From Diphasiastrum complanatum (lineage: Eukaryota; Streptophyta; Lycopodiopsida; Lycopodiales; Lycopodiaceae), in NCBI GenBank assembly GCA_029204225.1, contig CM055099.1, positions 42,650,597 to 42,710,596 on the forward strand: a stretch of DNA of 60,000 nt. The letters run 5' to 3'. Positions within the stretch are counted from its first letter, which is position 1, and every line of letters starts with the position of its first letter. Below the pieces are notes generated by a model. It searched no databases, was not told the DNA's origin, and worked only from the letters and a program-made list of their open reading frames with translations. This document shows, one piece after another, positions 1 through 14,500 of the stretch. Made by a program: the position numbers and the translations under genes.

Positions 1-2285
1 CAGATGGGATTAAGATGGACCCAAATAAGGTTAAAGCCATACTCAGTTGGCTGAGACCTCAAAATATTTTGGAACTTCAGATCTTTCTTGGTTTGGCGGG
101 ATATTACAGACGATTTGTCAAGGAATATGCTCAGATAGCAGTTCCTATGACAAATCTTCTTAAGGGGAAGGGAAAGGAGTTCATTTGGGAGTCCGCACAA
201 CAGGAGAGCTTTGATGCTCTCAAAACAGCCTTAGCTACAGCACCAGTTTTAAAAGTCGTCGACCCCAATCAGCCATTTGTGGTCGAAACAGATGCTAGCG
301 ACTTTGCAGTAGGTGCTGTGCTAACTCAGGGTGGACGACCAGTTGCGTTCGAGAGTAAAAAACTCGAGCCATCTCAGACTAGGTACAGTGCCTATGAAAA
401 GGAACTCTTTTCTATAGTCCATGCCCTTAAGACTTGGAGGCATTATTTGTATGGTGCCAACTTTGAGGTCCTGACAGACCATGAGAGTCTCAGATACCTT
501 TGCAATCAACCTGAGCTTAGAGGTCGGAAAGCTCGTTGGGCAGAGTTGATGCAAGAGTTTGACATGTCTATCAGATATAGGCGTGGAAAATTCAATACAG
601 TAGCAGATGCCCTTAGCAAAATGCCTATGACAAACGAGCTGAGTTTTACTCAGATTCGTAATGAGTTACTCGAGTCCTTGAGAGGGAAATGCCAGCATGA
701 TGCATTCTTCTCTATTATCTGGAACTCAGTCCAGAACAGACAGTTACAGACTCCAGAACCAGTTCCCGGGGCTGGTGCCAGTTCATCCAAGAATACGGCA
801 GCTTCCGTTGAGGATGATGATGAGTTCGAGTATACGTCGTCAGATGACGTTGAGGATTCTGAGCCTGTATTACCCAAGCAAACCCCAGTGGTTGAGGGTC
901 AGTTGACTCAAGGATTCAAATGGAAACAGTATTCCATTCAGGATGAGTACTTGCTCTATAGAGATAGAGTATGTGTCCCCAATTCAGAGGATTATAGGCA
1001 GCAGGTCCTATATGAATGTCATGACAATCCTAGCGCGGGACACCCAGGCATACAGAAGACCTATGAGCTTCTTCGTAGGCAATTTTTCTGGCCCAGTATG
1101 AAAAAGGACGTCCACCAGTATGTAACCAATTGCCAGAAATGTCAAGTAAATAAAGCAGAGCGTTTAAAGGCAGGAGGGTTGTTGCATCCCTTAGAAATAC
1201 CAGCTAGTAAATGGGAGAGTATCTCCATGGATTTTATAGTAGGCCTGCCTAAAACCCAAAAGGGTAATGACGCTATATGGGTCACAGTTGACCGTCTGAC
1301 CAAAATGGCTCATTTTATTCCGACCAAAACAACCGTTAGAGCTCCAGAGTTAGCGAGGTTGTTTGTAGACGGGCTATTTAAATTGTACGGTCTACCTTCT
1401 GGCATAGTCAGCGACCGGGACAATAAGTTTATTGGGAATTTTTGGAGGGCAGTATTCCATCATCTCCATACTAAACTTAATATGAGTACCACCGACCATC
1501 CACAGACGCACGGTCAAACAGAAAGGGTAAATCAAGTGCTGGAGGATATGCTTCGTGCATACGTCAGCAAGAAGCAGACTAATTGGGAGGAGTATCTCTC
1601 GATATTAGAGTTTGCTTACAACAGTACCAAACATTCAGCTACGGGATACAGCCCATTTATGCTGATGTACGGTTTTCAGCCACGCTCACCCACAGCTGTA
1701 GGGTTTAAACAAGAAAAAGTTGAAGCAGCCAGAAACTTTTTAGAAGACCTAAACCAGATGATAGAACATGCTAAGCGTAGCATTAGACAATCCCAGGATC
1801 GAGCCAGGCATTATGCAGATCCACACAGACGGGATGTGCAGTTCTCCACTGGTGAGAAAGTCTACTTGAGAGTCCCAGTTGACTCTAAAACCCTCAAATC
1901 AGGAGTGTGTGCTAAGTTGTCTCCAAGGTATTGTGGTCCCTTAACCATCAGTAGGAGACTAGGCGAGGTCACCTATGAACTAGAACTCCCACACAGCAGT
2001 AAGGTTTTCCCAGTCTTTCATGTAAGTCAGTTACGAAAAGCCTTAACCAGATCAGACAATCTGGTAGGGGACAGTGTTCTAGTTCTCCCATTGGATCCTC
2101 AACAACCTCCACATGAGCCAAAGGAGATTCTTGATAGTAGAGAGACGCAGACTCGTCATACTCTATACCGAGAATATCTGGTTAAGTGGAATGATCAGCC
2201 TGTTGAGAATGCCACTTGGGAAAGAGGCAGCGTCCTTCGCAAGATTTTTCCAGACTTTGTCTTAGAGGACCAAGACGGTTCTTAA
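1..2285 (+). CDS. Ty3/gypsy chromovirus pol, 3' part (RT end, RNase H, integrase, chromodomain-like end)
   Basis: This is the 3' portion of a retrotransposon polyprotein that copies and integrates the element. It is open from the window edge to the TAA at 2283. The order seen is: end of reverse transcriptase thumb ([13 protein letters not shown]), RNase H ([15 protein letters not shown], then LTDHESL), integrase zinc finger (HDNPSAGH ... CQKCQ) and integrase core. With the first Met at 15 as residue 1, the catalytic residues are D406 (SMDF), D467 (SDRDNKF) and E503 (HGQTERVN), a DD35E spacing with all three intact. The C-terminus ([17 protein letters not shown]) resembles a chromodomain, which guides integration in chromoviruses. 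Residues about 245-292, between RNase H and integrase, form an acidic, Ser/Thr-rich linker. No stop or frameshift is visible, so this looks like a young copy. Its 5' half lies outside the window. Confidence 0.95.
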   Translation, partial: DGIKMDPNKVKAILSWLRPQNILELQIFLGLAGYYRRFVKEYAQIAVPMTNLLKGKGKEFIWESAQQESFDALKTALATAPVLKVVDPNQPFVVETDASDFAVGAVLTQGGRPVAFESKKLEPSQTRYSAYEKELFSIVHALKTWRHYLYGANFEVLTDHESLRYLCNQPELRGRKARWAELMQEFDMSIRYRRGKFNTVADALSKMPMTNELSFTQIRNELLESLRGKCQHDAFFSIIWNSVQNRQLQTPEPVPGAGASSSKNTAASVEDDDEFEYTSSDDVEDSEPVLPKQTPVVEGQLTQGFKWKQYSIQDEYLLYRDRVCVPNSEDYRQQVLYECHDNPSAGHPGIQKTYELLRRQFFWPSMKKDVHQYVTNCQKCQVNKAERLKAGGLLHPLEIPASKWESISMDFIVGLPKTQKGNDAIWVTVDRLTKMAHFIPTKTTVRAPELARLFVDGLFKLYGLPSGIVSDRDNKFIGNFWRAVFHHLHTKLNMSTTDHPQTHGQTERVNQVLEDMLRAYVSKKQTNWEEYLSILEFAYNSTKHSATGYSPFMLMYGFQPRSPTAVGFKQEKVEAARNFLEDLNQMIEHAKRSIRQSQDRARHYADPHRRDVQFSTGEKVYLRVPVDSKTLKSGVCAKLSPRYCGPLTISRRLGEVTYELELPHSSKVFPVFHVSQLRKALTRSDNLVGDSVLVLPLDPQQPPHEPKEILDSRETQTRHTLYREYLVKWNDQPVENATWERGSVLRKIFPDFVLEDQDGS

Positions 2286-2653
2286 GAGGGAGGGAGTGTT
2301 ACGAGCTCGTAACCAGTGCCGAACCCTAGAGAATACAAGTAGGTCATATACCACAGTCAGGGTCATGTCCAGCGTACATGACCAACAGGGCAAGACAGTG
2401 TGAGTAGTGTGCCCAGCACGGTCCATAGCTATGGCGGGCCTAACACAGCCTACGGACCCTGTCAGCAGGATAGGGCCCCCAGTTGGGTCCCGACGTGCAG
2501 TCGGCCAAGTCAGTGCCACGTGGCCGACACTTGGCAGTAGCATGCTACCAGTCCTCACACTGGGCTAGGAGGGGCTTACTCTATATCAGGGAGTAGGCAA
2601 GGTTGGGTGGATCAGTTATTGTTTGCCCTACTGTGGTGTTAGGAGCTATTACA
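2286..2653 (+). repeat. Polypurine tract and 3' LTR of the gypsy element
   Basis: GAGGGAGGGAG directly after the pol stop is a polypurine tract. The LTR begins at 2297 with TGTTACGAGCTCG, which contains the palindrome CGAGCTCG. A TATA-like CTCTATATCAGGG lies near 2580. The right end is uncertain: a TTACA at about 2652 is the best guess. The other LTR is outside the window, so the end cannot be set by comparison. Confidence 0.7.
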
Positions 2654-2900
2654 AATGGGCATTCCAGAATACATTCCGGGTTTTTGACTTTGACCCGAAA
2701 CGTGCCCCTGGAAATTCTCTTTTTTTGTTTATTTGGGATATGGGTGTCAAAAAACAGGATTTTCATGGGTTTTTATGGTAGTATTTTCTGCAAAAAATTC
2801 TATGCATTGTATAAGCCTACTTTTCCCAAATACAAGCATATCCATTGCCAATGCACTGATCACTGATTGGGAGCCATATTGAACCATCTAAAATCATAAC
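2654..2900. other. Unassigned sequence with GGAAT / CCCGAAACG inverted motifs
   Basis: No gene is seen. The stretch contains CATTCC ... CATTCCGGG and CGGGT ... ACCCG inverted motifs and then ACCCGAAACG. Similar motifs occur near 7980-8075, 19,886-19,950 and 48,440-48,480, so this may be the end of a dispersed transposon. Confidence 0.3.
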
Positions 2901-3849
2901 AAACTATATCGAACCATGTATGGCCTTCTAACCCTTCAAGTGTCATTATCAACTAGTTGTAACTTGCTGGAAGGTTGTTAAGAATCATGCATATCACTTG
3001 CTGGAAGGCTATTAAGAATCATGTATATCAATTGCTGCTTCTCGACAGTGGCTCCTGCTTCTTGTAGTTGCCTCACTAATCCTTTGAGCTTCTCACTATG
3101 CGGAGCCATTGATTCATCTTGATGTCAGTCAGTTATTTTTTTTTATATTCTCTTTTCCTGATTGATAGATCTAAGGTAGGAGAGGAAGAAAATCTTCTTG
3201 CTTTAACTTCTACCAATAAGACAAACAGAAACCATGGCCCGCATGAAATCCAATCTGATCAATCCTTATGGCTACTTTTTGTCTTGCAAGGCATTAACTC
3301 TTAGCACTTTTTGTACTTAAACCAATTGTCGAAGTACCTACCACAATCCTTGGGGTCAGCGAACCCTAAAATATTTGAACAAACAACCTCTTACCAATAG
3401 AGAAACATGGACATTTGCCTAAGTTCTAAAAACCATGAGATCATGTAAAGGACCTAATGACTTTACTTGAAGAACATATGGTGGTGGCTCATGAACCATC
3501 ACAGAATGGCTCAAAATGTGGAAGTTGAACAACAAAAAGTAGAACCAAAAAGATTGACACACGTGCCTTATGGAAGCTATAAGATAGCAAGATCCCTTAA
3601 TGAGTGACACATGGCTACGTAAGCCCTCTCCTTAGCTTTCATCACTTTCGCCAACATGCAATTGTTTGGCATTCCTTCGTCATCCACTTTATCGATCTCG
3701 TATCCACTCATGATCCCTGAAAGGCCACTTCCTTTGAGTATAAGATTTATCTTCCAGCTCTAGGTTGAGTAATTGAGTTCCTCCAACTTTTTGACAATTT
3801 TGAGATCATTAAAACTAACTACTCTGATACCATGTCTTCCACAATTAGA
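2900..3849 (-). pseudogene. Old copia-type LTR element fragment: PBS and decayed gag
   Basis: Read on the minus strand, CATGGTATCAGAG at about 3821-3833 is the initiator-Met primer binding site typical of plant copia elements. The end of the 5' LTR (GTGGAAGACA) precedes it. Downstream frames give gag-like pieces: a WKINLILKGSGLSGIMSGYE-type segment near 3700, and GLVRQLQEAGATVEKQQLIY near 3060, which resembles the UBN2/DUF4219 gag family. Frames shift and stops interrupt them. A short local duplication (TTGCTGGAAGG ... TTAAGAATCATG) occurs at about 2965-3025. No pol is left. Confidence 0.65.
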
Positions 3850-3881
3850 AAATCCTCTTGCTTTAACTTCTACCAAGTTAA

Positions 3882-4309
3882 TGTTAGAAAATTGACTTGA
3901 TCATACAAGTAACCCAAGACAAGATTCCTATTGTGATGAAACAATAGCCAAACATATGAGAGAGAATACAAATGATGAGAAACCCAACTATGTCCCATTG
4001 CAAATGAGCTAGGGCACACAACATACTTATAGACTTTGGTCTATGCTAAAAGCAAAAGCAAAAGCAATCTAAAAGCAATTGCCTAATTAATGTCTCTATA
4101 TATGGTAAAAGCACCAACACCCATCTATAGCAGAACTTGTACTCTAAATCAAGCACTAGAATCTTGAACTTGAGTCTAACTAAATTCTAACTTGACTTTA
4201 CTAAATATAGGTAAGGGCCCCTATAACTAGCACGTAGGCATGGCCCAATAATCCTAATTAATCCTAGATGACAACATTAGGGGTAACAATGTGAACATTA
4301 ACTCTAACA
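3882..4309 (-). repeat. 3' LTR of the non-autonomous element
   Basis: On the minus strand it runs TGTTAGAGTTAATG ... TTTTCTAACA, with TG/CA ends. It pairs with 7445-7872, with equal length and scattered substitutions. A TATA-like CTATAAGTATG lies in its 3' half. Confidence 0.92.
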
Positions 4310-4320
4310 CTCCCCCTTAA
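4310..4320 (-). promoter_or_regulatory. Polypurine tract (second-strand primer)
   Basis: TTAAGGGGGAG on the minus strand directly precedes the 3' LTR. It fixes the element's orientation. Confidence 0.85.
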
Positions 4321-7300
4321 TGTTTACGTTGTCAAGAACTATGCATAACACAAGTATGCATGTGTATCCTCCATGACACCCATGTAATGACGATCCTCAA
4401 TTTTGATGTAGAATCCACAATCAATTATGATCTCAATGTCTTCATTACTCGATGTAGAACTTCCTTTGTATAATGACGTAGAATTCCTTCGAATGTCAAA
4501 TCTTCTCATATGAACCTGCTTCATATGACTTCCCAATGCCTTGCATTGGTCTTCATGTCCCTTAGTGCATATGTGTGACCACCATGAGTGCAACATATCA
4601 CCTAATTCCTTGACTCCCTTTGGATCAAAGGATTTTGACTCCCCCTGAATCAAATAATGTAGAAATGATAACCTTTGCCATAACCCTGAGAACTTTGCTC
4701 AAAGATTGACATCCTTGGTCTCTTTGAACATCTTCCAAGCTACCACAAACATGTTAGGATCTCACCAACATCCATAAAGACAATGTAATCCTCTTTGATT
4801 ACAATGACAATCATAAGTAGGAAATAGATCTACAAATGTCAACATCAAATATCATGCATCAACACCCACGTCAAAAATCTGCACTTCATAAGTAGTTCGC
4901 TCCACTTGTGTCGATTCCTTGAATTGAATCCGCTTCGATTCTCATGGTACACTCATAAGTTACCACCTGTGATGGACTTGATGGATTTAGCTAAACTACT
5001 CCCCCTGGATATACACTTCATGTTTGCATTCCAACCCTTCAACAATGATACAAATAGAATGCCATTCATGAAACAGACCAAATATGCAAGTAATAGTGCA
5101 TCCCCAATAGAAAGATAAAACGTATACAATACTTCCTCACACAAAGTAGCTGATACTCCGCCTCAAATGCTTTCTCACACAAAGTACTTGACATCTCTTC
5201 TCCATGGAATGTCTTGCCTCTATCTCACACATAGAGTCACTTGCCTCAAACAACTTTCCAACTTAGAAAGCATCTCATTATGGCATCTATTTATCCAAAC
5301 ACTGTCATATGCAAACTTCCCAATGGTGTACGTCCATCTTCCTTGAAGGAACCTAATCACTTAAGAAGATTTCATATCGATGATTATAACCTGTCAATTC
5401 ATAGATATGAACCCTTCTGTTTTCCTTGAGGCTAAACAACCTGTACAAATCTTATTGGAAACAACAAAATCTACCACATGACAGAATATGAACTTGGATA
5501 GATTCAAGAACTTGAAGAAACAACTTCTCTCCAACTCAAAACAGATCTTCCTAGAAGAATTGATCTCACTTGGTACCACCACATGAACAATCAACTATGA
5601 CTTGGATGATATCCAGGAATTACTTGACAACCACAACAAACAATCACTTTGATTAATCATAAATCTCAAGTGATACTAGTTCATATAGACAAGAAGTTTC
5701 TACAACATAACCAAGTTACTATGACTTGAATAGCCATGATAACAAACTGTGAATTAATGAAGCATCCTCTTGAATATCGATTTACCTATATAGACTCATA
5801 GTCTATACTTCTCATGCAACTACCTCTTAAGAGTTTGCACCTTTGTCAATTCCAACCTCGACAAAACCTTATCCAATCTTAGAACGTCTGAAGTTGACCT
5901 TCCTTTAGTATGCTTGTTGGTAGCCGCGTTTGCAGCTTCAACAATACCATGATCACCGATTGTCTTCCTCTACTATCTCCCTTATTGTCTTCTTGTTTCA
6001 TGTAGTTTTCCTTTTCATGTGAGTTAACCCTTCCACTTTGTGACAAAACTGTTCTGATTACTCTTGTGGATCCTTTCTTCACCTTGCACCTGATTGCAAA
6101 ACAACTCCTAGTCAAAATGCCAGTCCTTACTCCTGAAACCTCCTTCAACATGCAGCAAGGTTCTTCCCCTTCCTAAACCTCAATGATCTACACAACAATT
6201 GCATCCTAGCAATTTGTGCATGTCCATGCTTCCTTGCATGTATACCAACTACTTTCCAAGTAAGCTTTGTATGATCAAACTTGATAGCCCTTGCATGATC
6301 CACTTGACTGTGCTCCAGATTTGTCTTAGAAATCTCTAAGTAAACACAACCAACAATAAAATGTATCCTTGCATGCAACCCAAACTAGGTTTATATTTGG
6401 CCTTTGAAGTCTCCACCACTTTTTGATGGTCCCTTCTTTACCTTTACTGGTTCCATAAAAATATTTGCCAGTTCCACCATGTTTGTCGTCCTTCGTCGTA
6501 GAAGACAACCTCTAGACACACTTCAAATCTTGCATGGTCTTTTTGCTGAATATTTCACGGTTCCTTCTTCTTTGCTGGTTCTATCTCGATATAGACTGAT
6601 CGAGATCTGTCAATGCTGCCAGGGGTGCTACTGCCTTGCCCATGGGTCTGAAAATCTTCAGCAATTGTCCTGTTATAATTTTCAGCAACGATCCAAATCC
6701 AGCAGTCTTCAGCGATCTTCAACAGGACGTGATCCTTCCTAATACATGCAAACAACAATTTCCAACAGCAATCTAACCCGTGAATCCACAACCAGCAGCG
6801 ATTTGTCCTCCAATGATTTTCAGCAAAGATTCAATTGTGAATCTCAGCAGCGGACTCCTCTTGCATGCAACCACGACTTTCAATAGTATTGTGATTCCCA
6901 GCAGCAAATAGGAACGATCACTGATCTCTTTTTAGTGGTCTGAACCCGCAGACACTACAAACAACATGCAATAGAAAAATTCTGACTAGCCAACAAATAA
7001 TAGTGATGTCCAACGGCAGATTTCTCCTTCAGGCAGTGATCCTTTCAGCAATGATTGCTTAAAATCCTTTCTGCAGTAGACCTGCAATGATCCTATAGCA
7101 ATTCCAACAATCTTCCTGAAACCTTTAGCACTCTGAAGGCAACAACAATTTGTTTCTAGACAAACTGCAGCAATAACTCTAGCTCTCTTGAATTTTGGTC
7201 CTTCTGAAATTTGAGGCAAACTTCTTGGTCTCCTTCTCATGCAGCACAGCCCTTCTCCTTGCACACCGGATCTTCTCCTCAGAAAACTGCCAACAATGTA

Positions 7301-7428
7301 GATGAAGACCAAAACTTTAGAGCTGGCTAGGAACACCACCTCCTCTCTTTCTCAAAAATGGTTGAATCATCTGCATGTGATGATTGACTCCGTTCGTTGA
7401 GTACCTCCTTGTTCTCTCGAATCTTGAA

Positions 7429-7444
7429 CCATGCTCTAATACCA
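7429..7444 (-). promoter_or_regulatory. Primer binding site (initiator Met tRNA type)
   Basis: TGGTATTAGAGCATGG on the minus strand directly follows the 5' LTR. It differs by one base from the common plant copia PBS TGGTATCAGAGC. Confidence 0.88.
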
Positions 7445-7872
7445 TGTTAGAAAACCGACTTGATCATACAATTAACCCAAGACAAGATTCCTATTGTGAT
7501 GAAACAATAGCCAAAACACTTGAGAAAGAACACGAATGATGAGAAACTCCAACTATGTCCCATTGCAAATGAGCTAGGGTGCACAATATATACTTATAGA
7601 CTTTGGTCTATGTCAAAAGCAAAAGCAATCTAAAAGCAATTGCCTAATTAATGTTTGTATATATGGTAAAAGCACCAACACCTATCTATAGCAAAACTTG
7701 TGTGCTCTAAATCAAGCACTAGAATCTCGTACTTGAGTCTAACTAAATTCTAACTTGACTTTACTAACTATAGGTAAGGGCTCCTATAATTAGCATGTAG
7801 GCATGGCCCAATAATCCTAATTAATTCTAGATGACAACATTACGGGTAACAATGTGAACATTAACTCTAACA
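7445..7872 (-). repeat. 5' LTR of the non-autonomous element
   Basis: This is the direct repeat partner of 3882-4309. It has the same length and the same TGTTAG ... CTAACA ends. Confidence 0.92.
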
Positions 7873-7892
7873 GTTAAAGCAAGAGGATTTAA

Positions 7893-10393
<2,501 letters not shown>

Positions 10394-10448
<55 letters not shown>

Positions 10449-10938
10449 TTTATTAATGTCTTTTCCATGCCAAAAGGCATATAAGACTAGTATAAGTACA
10501 TGTCAAGTATGTGGTAACAGTGGAAACATCTCCGAAACAGTAAATAAAGAAACATCCACTATGAAACTGAAATAATTGTGGTGAGATATGTAGGAGCATA
10601 GTAAAGGATAACACTATCATAAGGTCCTGCTGGTGCTGATGCTATAAAAGGATGTGATGTGAGCTACAGCATGGGGAAGCTCTGGTAGCCTCTGACGTCA
10701 TCTAGGATGTCTCCTCACAGCAGGTCTGACTGCTCGGGCAGCAGCATGGCTATAAATAGTGCGTTGTCTCTAATTTCTGTGAGCATGTATGTCGTCCTCA
10801 ACAGCATCATCATCAACAAGATCTGGGTCGTGCCATGATCTCCTCCTAGAAAAGAAGGAAATAATCAGAGGCTAAGGAATAGCATGTTGAGATGTCAGAA
10901 ACATCTCTCGTAGCATAAGTGCGACACATCGAGAGTCC
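10394..10938 (-). mobile_element. LINE family A copy A1, 3' part (downstream of the hAT insertion)
   Basis: The (CT)n tail (10,394-10,444) is preceded by CATTAATAAAG, the family-A hairpin (ATGCC-AAAA-GGCAT at 10,466-10,480) and the ACATACTTGACATGTAC box. Further upstream is the C-terminal end of ORF2, where the PIP-type motif is decayed (its Gln is now a stop). The sequence stops at the hAT end at 10,939 and resumes beyond 16,600 with the next part of the same ORF2 region. Confidence 0.88.
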
Positions 10939-10950
10939 CAAGGTTGCATC

Positions 10951-11046
10951 GAACCGCGGTTCTCGAACCACCGAATCGAACGGACCCGATTTGAACGGTT
11001 CGAATCGTTCGAACCGTCTGCTGCCAAAAAGCCCCAAAACGGTTCG
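10951..11046. promoter_or_regulatory. hAT left subterminal palindrome cluster
   Basis: It contains GAACCGCGGTTC, then CGAACCACCG, GGTTCGAATCG and TTCGAACCG. The matching cluster at the right end is 16,483-16,585. Repeated subterminal motifs are where hAT transposases bind. Confidence 0.6.
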
Positions 11047-11058
11047 GTTTGCGCCCGT

Positions 11059-11062
<4 letters not shown>

Positions 11063-11125
<63 letters not shown>

Positions 11126-11376
11126 TATTGTGTGTGTGTGTGTGTGTGTCTTGAGATTTTGTGTGTGTGTAAGTGATTGTGTGTGAGAAAGTGTGTGTGT
11201 GTGTGTGATATTGTGTGTGTGTGTGTGTGTGTGAGTCTTCAGATTTTGTGTGTGTGTGTGTGCAAGTGATTGTGTGTTAGTGTGTGTGAGAGTGTGTGTG
11301 AGATTGTGTGTGTGTGTGAGTGATTGTGTGTGTGTGTGTGTGTGTGAGATATTTTGTGTGTGTGTGACGTGTGTTG
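11063..11376. repeat. (GA)n followed by interrupted (GT)n blocks inside the hAT
   Basis: (GA)n at 11,063-11,121 is followed by about 250 bases of GT blocks broken by GAGA, ATTTT and CTTGAGATTTT-like spacers. It lies between the left terminus and the BED exon, in the leader of the transposase gene. A second (GA)n is at 11,544-11,574. Confidence 0.9.
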
Positions 11377-11540
11377 AAACTTGAATCTTGATGGGGTTCA
11401 GTGTGGGGCCTGGGCATTGTGAGAGGGGTGTAGGACCTGGGTAGTTAGCCGTTAGGGTTAGAACTTAGAAACTAGATTAGACCCTAGAATTTAGAATTTA
11501 GAATTTAGGGTATACTACATAGGTATTAGAGACTTGTCAC

Positions 11541-11577
<37 letters not shown>

Positions 11578-11589
11578 CCACCAGTGACC

Positions 11590-14500
11590 ATGTCGAGGGA
11601 TAGGGATCCCTTGTGGGATCACGTCACCATCGTTGCGGCCTATGGCACATCGGGCACGAAGAGATGGACTTGCAAATACTGTCACCAGTCTTACATTGGA
11701 GGGCCATCACGCATCAGGGCACATTTGTTACGTTTGAGGGGGTACGAGATTGCCCCTGGCATGACACGCTACTCACTCCTGTTGCATCGGAGGAGGCTGG
11801 CCCTTTGAGGATGGGGCCCAGACAAAGGTAAACATTCAACTCTTACACTTCAAAGTTCAAACATTCAAATTTCACGTTGATCAAGTTTTAACTCACATCA
11901 AGTTTGAAGTTTCAAGTTCAACGATCATTGATCTGAGATCATCTAAATTCTAATTTATAAATTGTATTGTAATTTGTCTTTTTTGGCGGATCGAGATGCA
12001 GTGGCGGCGACACAGCCAGAGGCCACCACATCACGCCCCCCAGTTGCCATCCGCTCACCCCTAGCTTCCCATGGCTCAAAGACAGAGTTGCAGATGAGGC
12101 AAGGCCTAGTACCCGGCCTGACCCACCTTCTGGTGCAGGATCCTTGACACCACCTCCAGTCGTGACCATACAGGCACCAAATCATCCACCTGAGAGAGGG
12201 AGAGGTAGACGGGGCCGCACTACACAGCTGGGGGGTAGGGAGTACTATGTGTCCACCTTCGCTTCCATTGTAGAGGCAAAGGTTGCAGTTGGATAGTTGT
12301 TCGCGATCTGCCATTTCATCAGGCTAAGACCCCGGCATGGAGGAGGGCGATGAGTGCAGTGAGTGCGATTGGGCAGGTGTGGCCGGTGCCATCTTGTGAG
12401 CACCTGAGTACGAAGGGACTTCTTGATGAGCGGGCTTCTGTTGACCAGAAGCTAGAGCCTCTCAAGAAGGCATGGGCCCAGTACGTACTACTATCCTTTT
12501 AAATTTATGCACTGTAAACTTTAAAGACTCTATGATGATTGATCATTGAAGTTTGATATGTAGTATGTACATTGTAATTTGTACATTAAGTTTTCATACA
12601 TTGTGGTGGCATTGCATACTTATTACTTGTTAATAGCTATTTATGTTCAATCATGAATCATGATTGTAATTTGTCAATTTTCAAATGATCATTCATCATT
12701 GAAATTTGCCATGAAATTTGAATTACAATCTCAGATCTATCATCTTGTCTTGTGCAACACTACAATCATCAATGTGAGTCGTGACTTGTCACCTGTGAAC
12801 TAGGTATGGTTGCACCATCATATCTGATGGTTGGAGCGATACGAGGAGGCGCCACACATTGAATATCTTGGTGTCCTTCGTGCATGGAGACGATGTTTCT
12901 CAGATCCATTGACACCTTTGGGGAGGCAGTCACGAGCGAGTACATGTTCTCACACATTCGAGCTGCCATTGAGGTCGGACCACAACACGTTGTACAGGTA
13001 TATATATTACACTTATTACAATTTACTATAATGTTAAATGGTAATTTTTAAATGTTAATGTTGAATGTTCATTGTTCAATGGCGATTGATTAACAAAGGA
13101 TTATGGTTCACTAAGCACTTGAATTCGGAATTCCAAAGTCATGCACATTGCATTGTATGGTTGTGCAAGTGGTCACAGACAATGCGTCAAACTGCGTCTG
13201 CATGGGTAGGCTCGTTAATGAGACCTACCCCCACAGCTTTTGGAGACCTTGTGCTGCACATTGCCTAGACTTGTTGGTCGAGGATGTGGCCAAGATTCCA
13301 TGGATTGCGGAGGTGGTACGTACCACACGGTTCTTGGTGAGATTCGTCACCAAGAAGCCTAGGGTCCTGGCCATGTTCAGGAGACAGTCCACCTTGGATG
13401 TCTTGAGCCCCCACTAGGTATGCAAGTTGCAACTCAAATTTTAGTTCGCTTCCGTTGCCAGTTGGTAAGTATTTATTGTCTAGTTACTAGCAACTATTGT
13501 AGTTTGTAACTTTGCGAGCACTCAACACTAAATGTTCAATGTAATATGTACCTACTAGTAACTACCTAGGCCCTCTCTTGAATGTTCAGTGCACTGCAGC
13601 ATATTTCATGCATGTATTGTGTTGTCAGAAGTTAGAAGTTAGAACTTGTCACTTGTGCCTTGTGCAAGTTTGCATTTATGTTCCTAGTCCTGGAACGACT
13701 GCTGAAAGTTCAGCAAGGCTTCAGGCAGATGGTTGTTGCCGTTGAGTGGGCGCAGTAGGGGCCATCACAGGAGCCCAAGAGTAAGAGATTCGAGCGGACC
13801 ATTATGTTTTCATCATTTTGGGATGAGGCTCGATCCATTGTGGTGGGCATACAGCCTCTCTTCAATGTCCTGCGCCTTACAGATCGAGAGGGCTGCACAT
13901 TGGGCCTCTTGTACGAGTTCATGGACAGGCTGGGCGAGCAGTTGAGCCTTTGCATGACCATTAGCCCAGAGAGGTATATCAAGATTCAAATATTAAATGT
14001 AGTATGTAGTATGTACCATATAGTATAATTATTAATGTGTCTTCAATCTTGATTCTTGCAGGCTTGCGGAGGACTGGCTCCTTTGGTTGAGCAGGTGGGA
14101 GTGGTTTCATAAGCCCCTGCATGCCATGGCCCACATACTCCATCCACTTTGGAGGAATGAGGAGCAGTACACAGATAGGGAGCTCAGGGATGGCTAGAAT
14201 GCCTATATCTTCCGAGTTTATCCTGATGTACGCGAGCAGGATAACTTGCTGGATGAGCTCCAGATTTTCAGGCAGGAGACCTTGGAGTTCGCCACTGACC
14301 CGCGCCACTGGCCCGGCACTTTTGAGAGAGGGTAATAAACTGACCATGGTCCATTACAGTTTAAACCTCACATTTTACTGCACAATTAGTCAATCATATT
14401 GTAACTTGTTGAAACTTGGTTGCAACTTGCTAGTACTAATTGCCCCTTGAACTGTGATTCAGGCCAGTTGTGTCCCGTGTCATGGTTGTTGAAGTTTGGG

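Larger units (their letters stand above)
3882..7872 (-). mobile_element. Complete 4-kb non-autonomous copia-type LTR retrotransposon (LARD/TRIM-like)
   Basis: Two 428-bp direct LTRs (3882-4309 and 7445-7872) enclose about 3.1 kb. The flanks show a perfect 5-bp target duplication, GTTAA, at 3877-3881 and 7873-7877. The PBS next to the right LTR and the polypurine tract next to the left LTR put the element on the minus strand. The internal region has no recognisable gag, protease, integrase or reverse transcriptase; the longest open frames are about 120 codons and look random. About 6600-7140 is rich in degenerate CAGCAATGAT-like repeats. Such elements depend on proteins from an autonomous partner. 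A rearranged relative lies at 46,990-47,675 and an LTR-like one at 35,640-36,060. Confidence 0.9.

Noticed and set aside
321-906. Minus- and plus-strand frames inside the gypsy pol
   Set aside because: They are shadows of the 756-codon frame and carry no motifs.
2262-2558. 98-codon minus-strand frame across the gypsy LTR
   Set aside because: It lies over the pol stop and LTR start and has no protein-like pattern.
6986-7339. 117-codon minus-strand frame in the non-autonomous LTR element as a gag
   Set aside because: There is no zinc knuckle or gag-like pattern. The Cys residues are scattered and the region is a degenerate CAGCAATGAT repeat.
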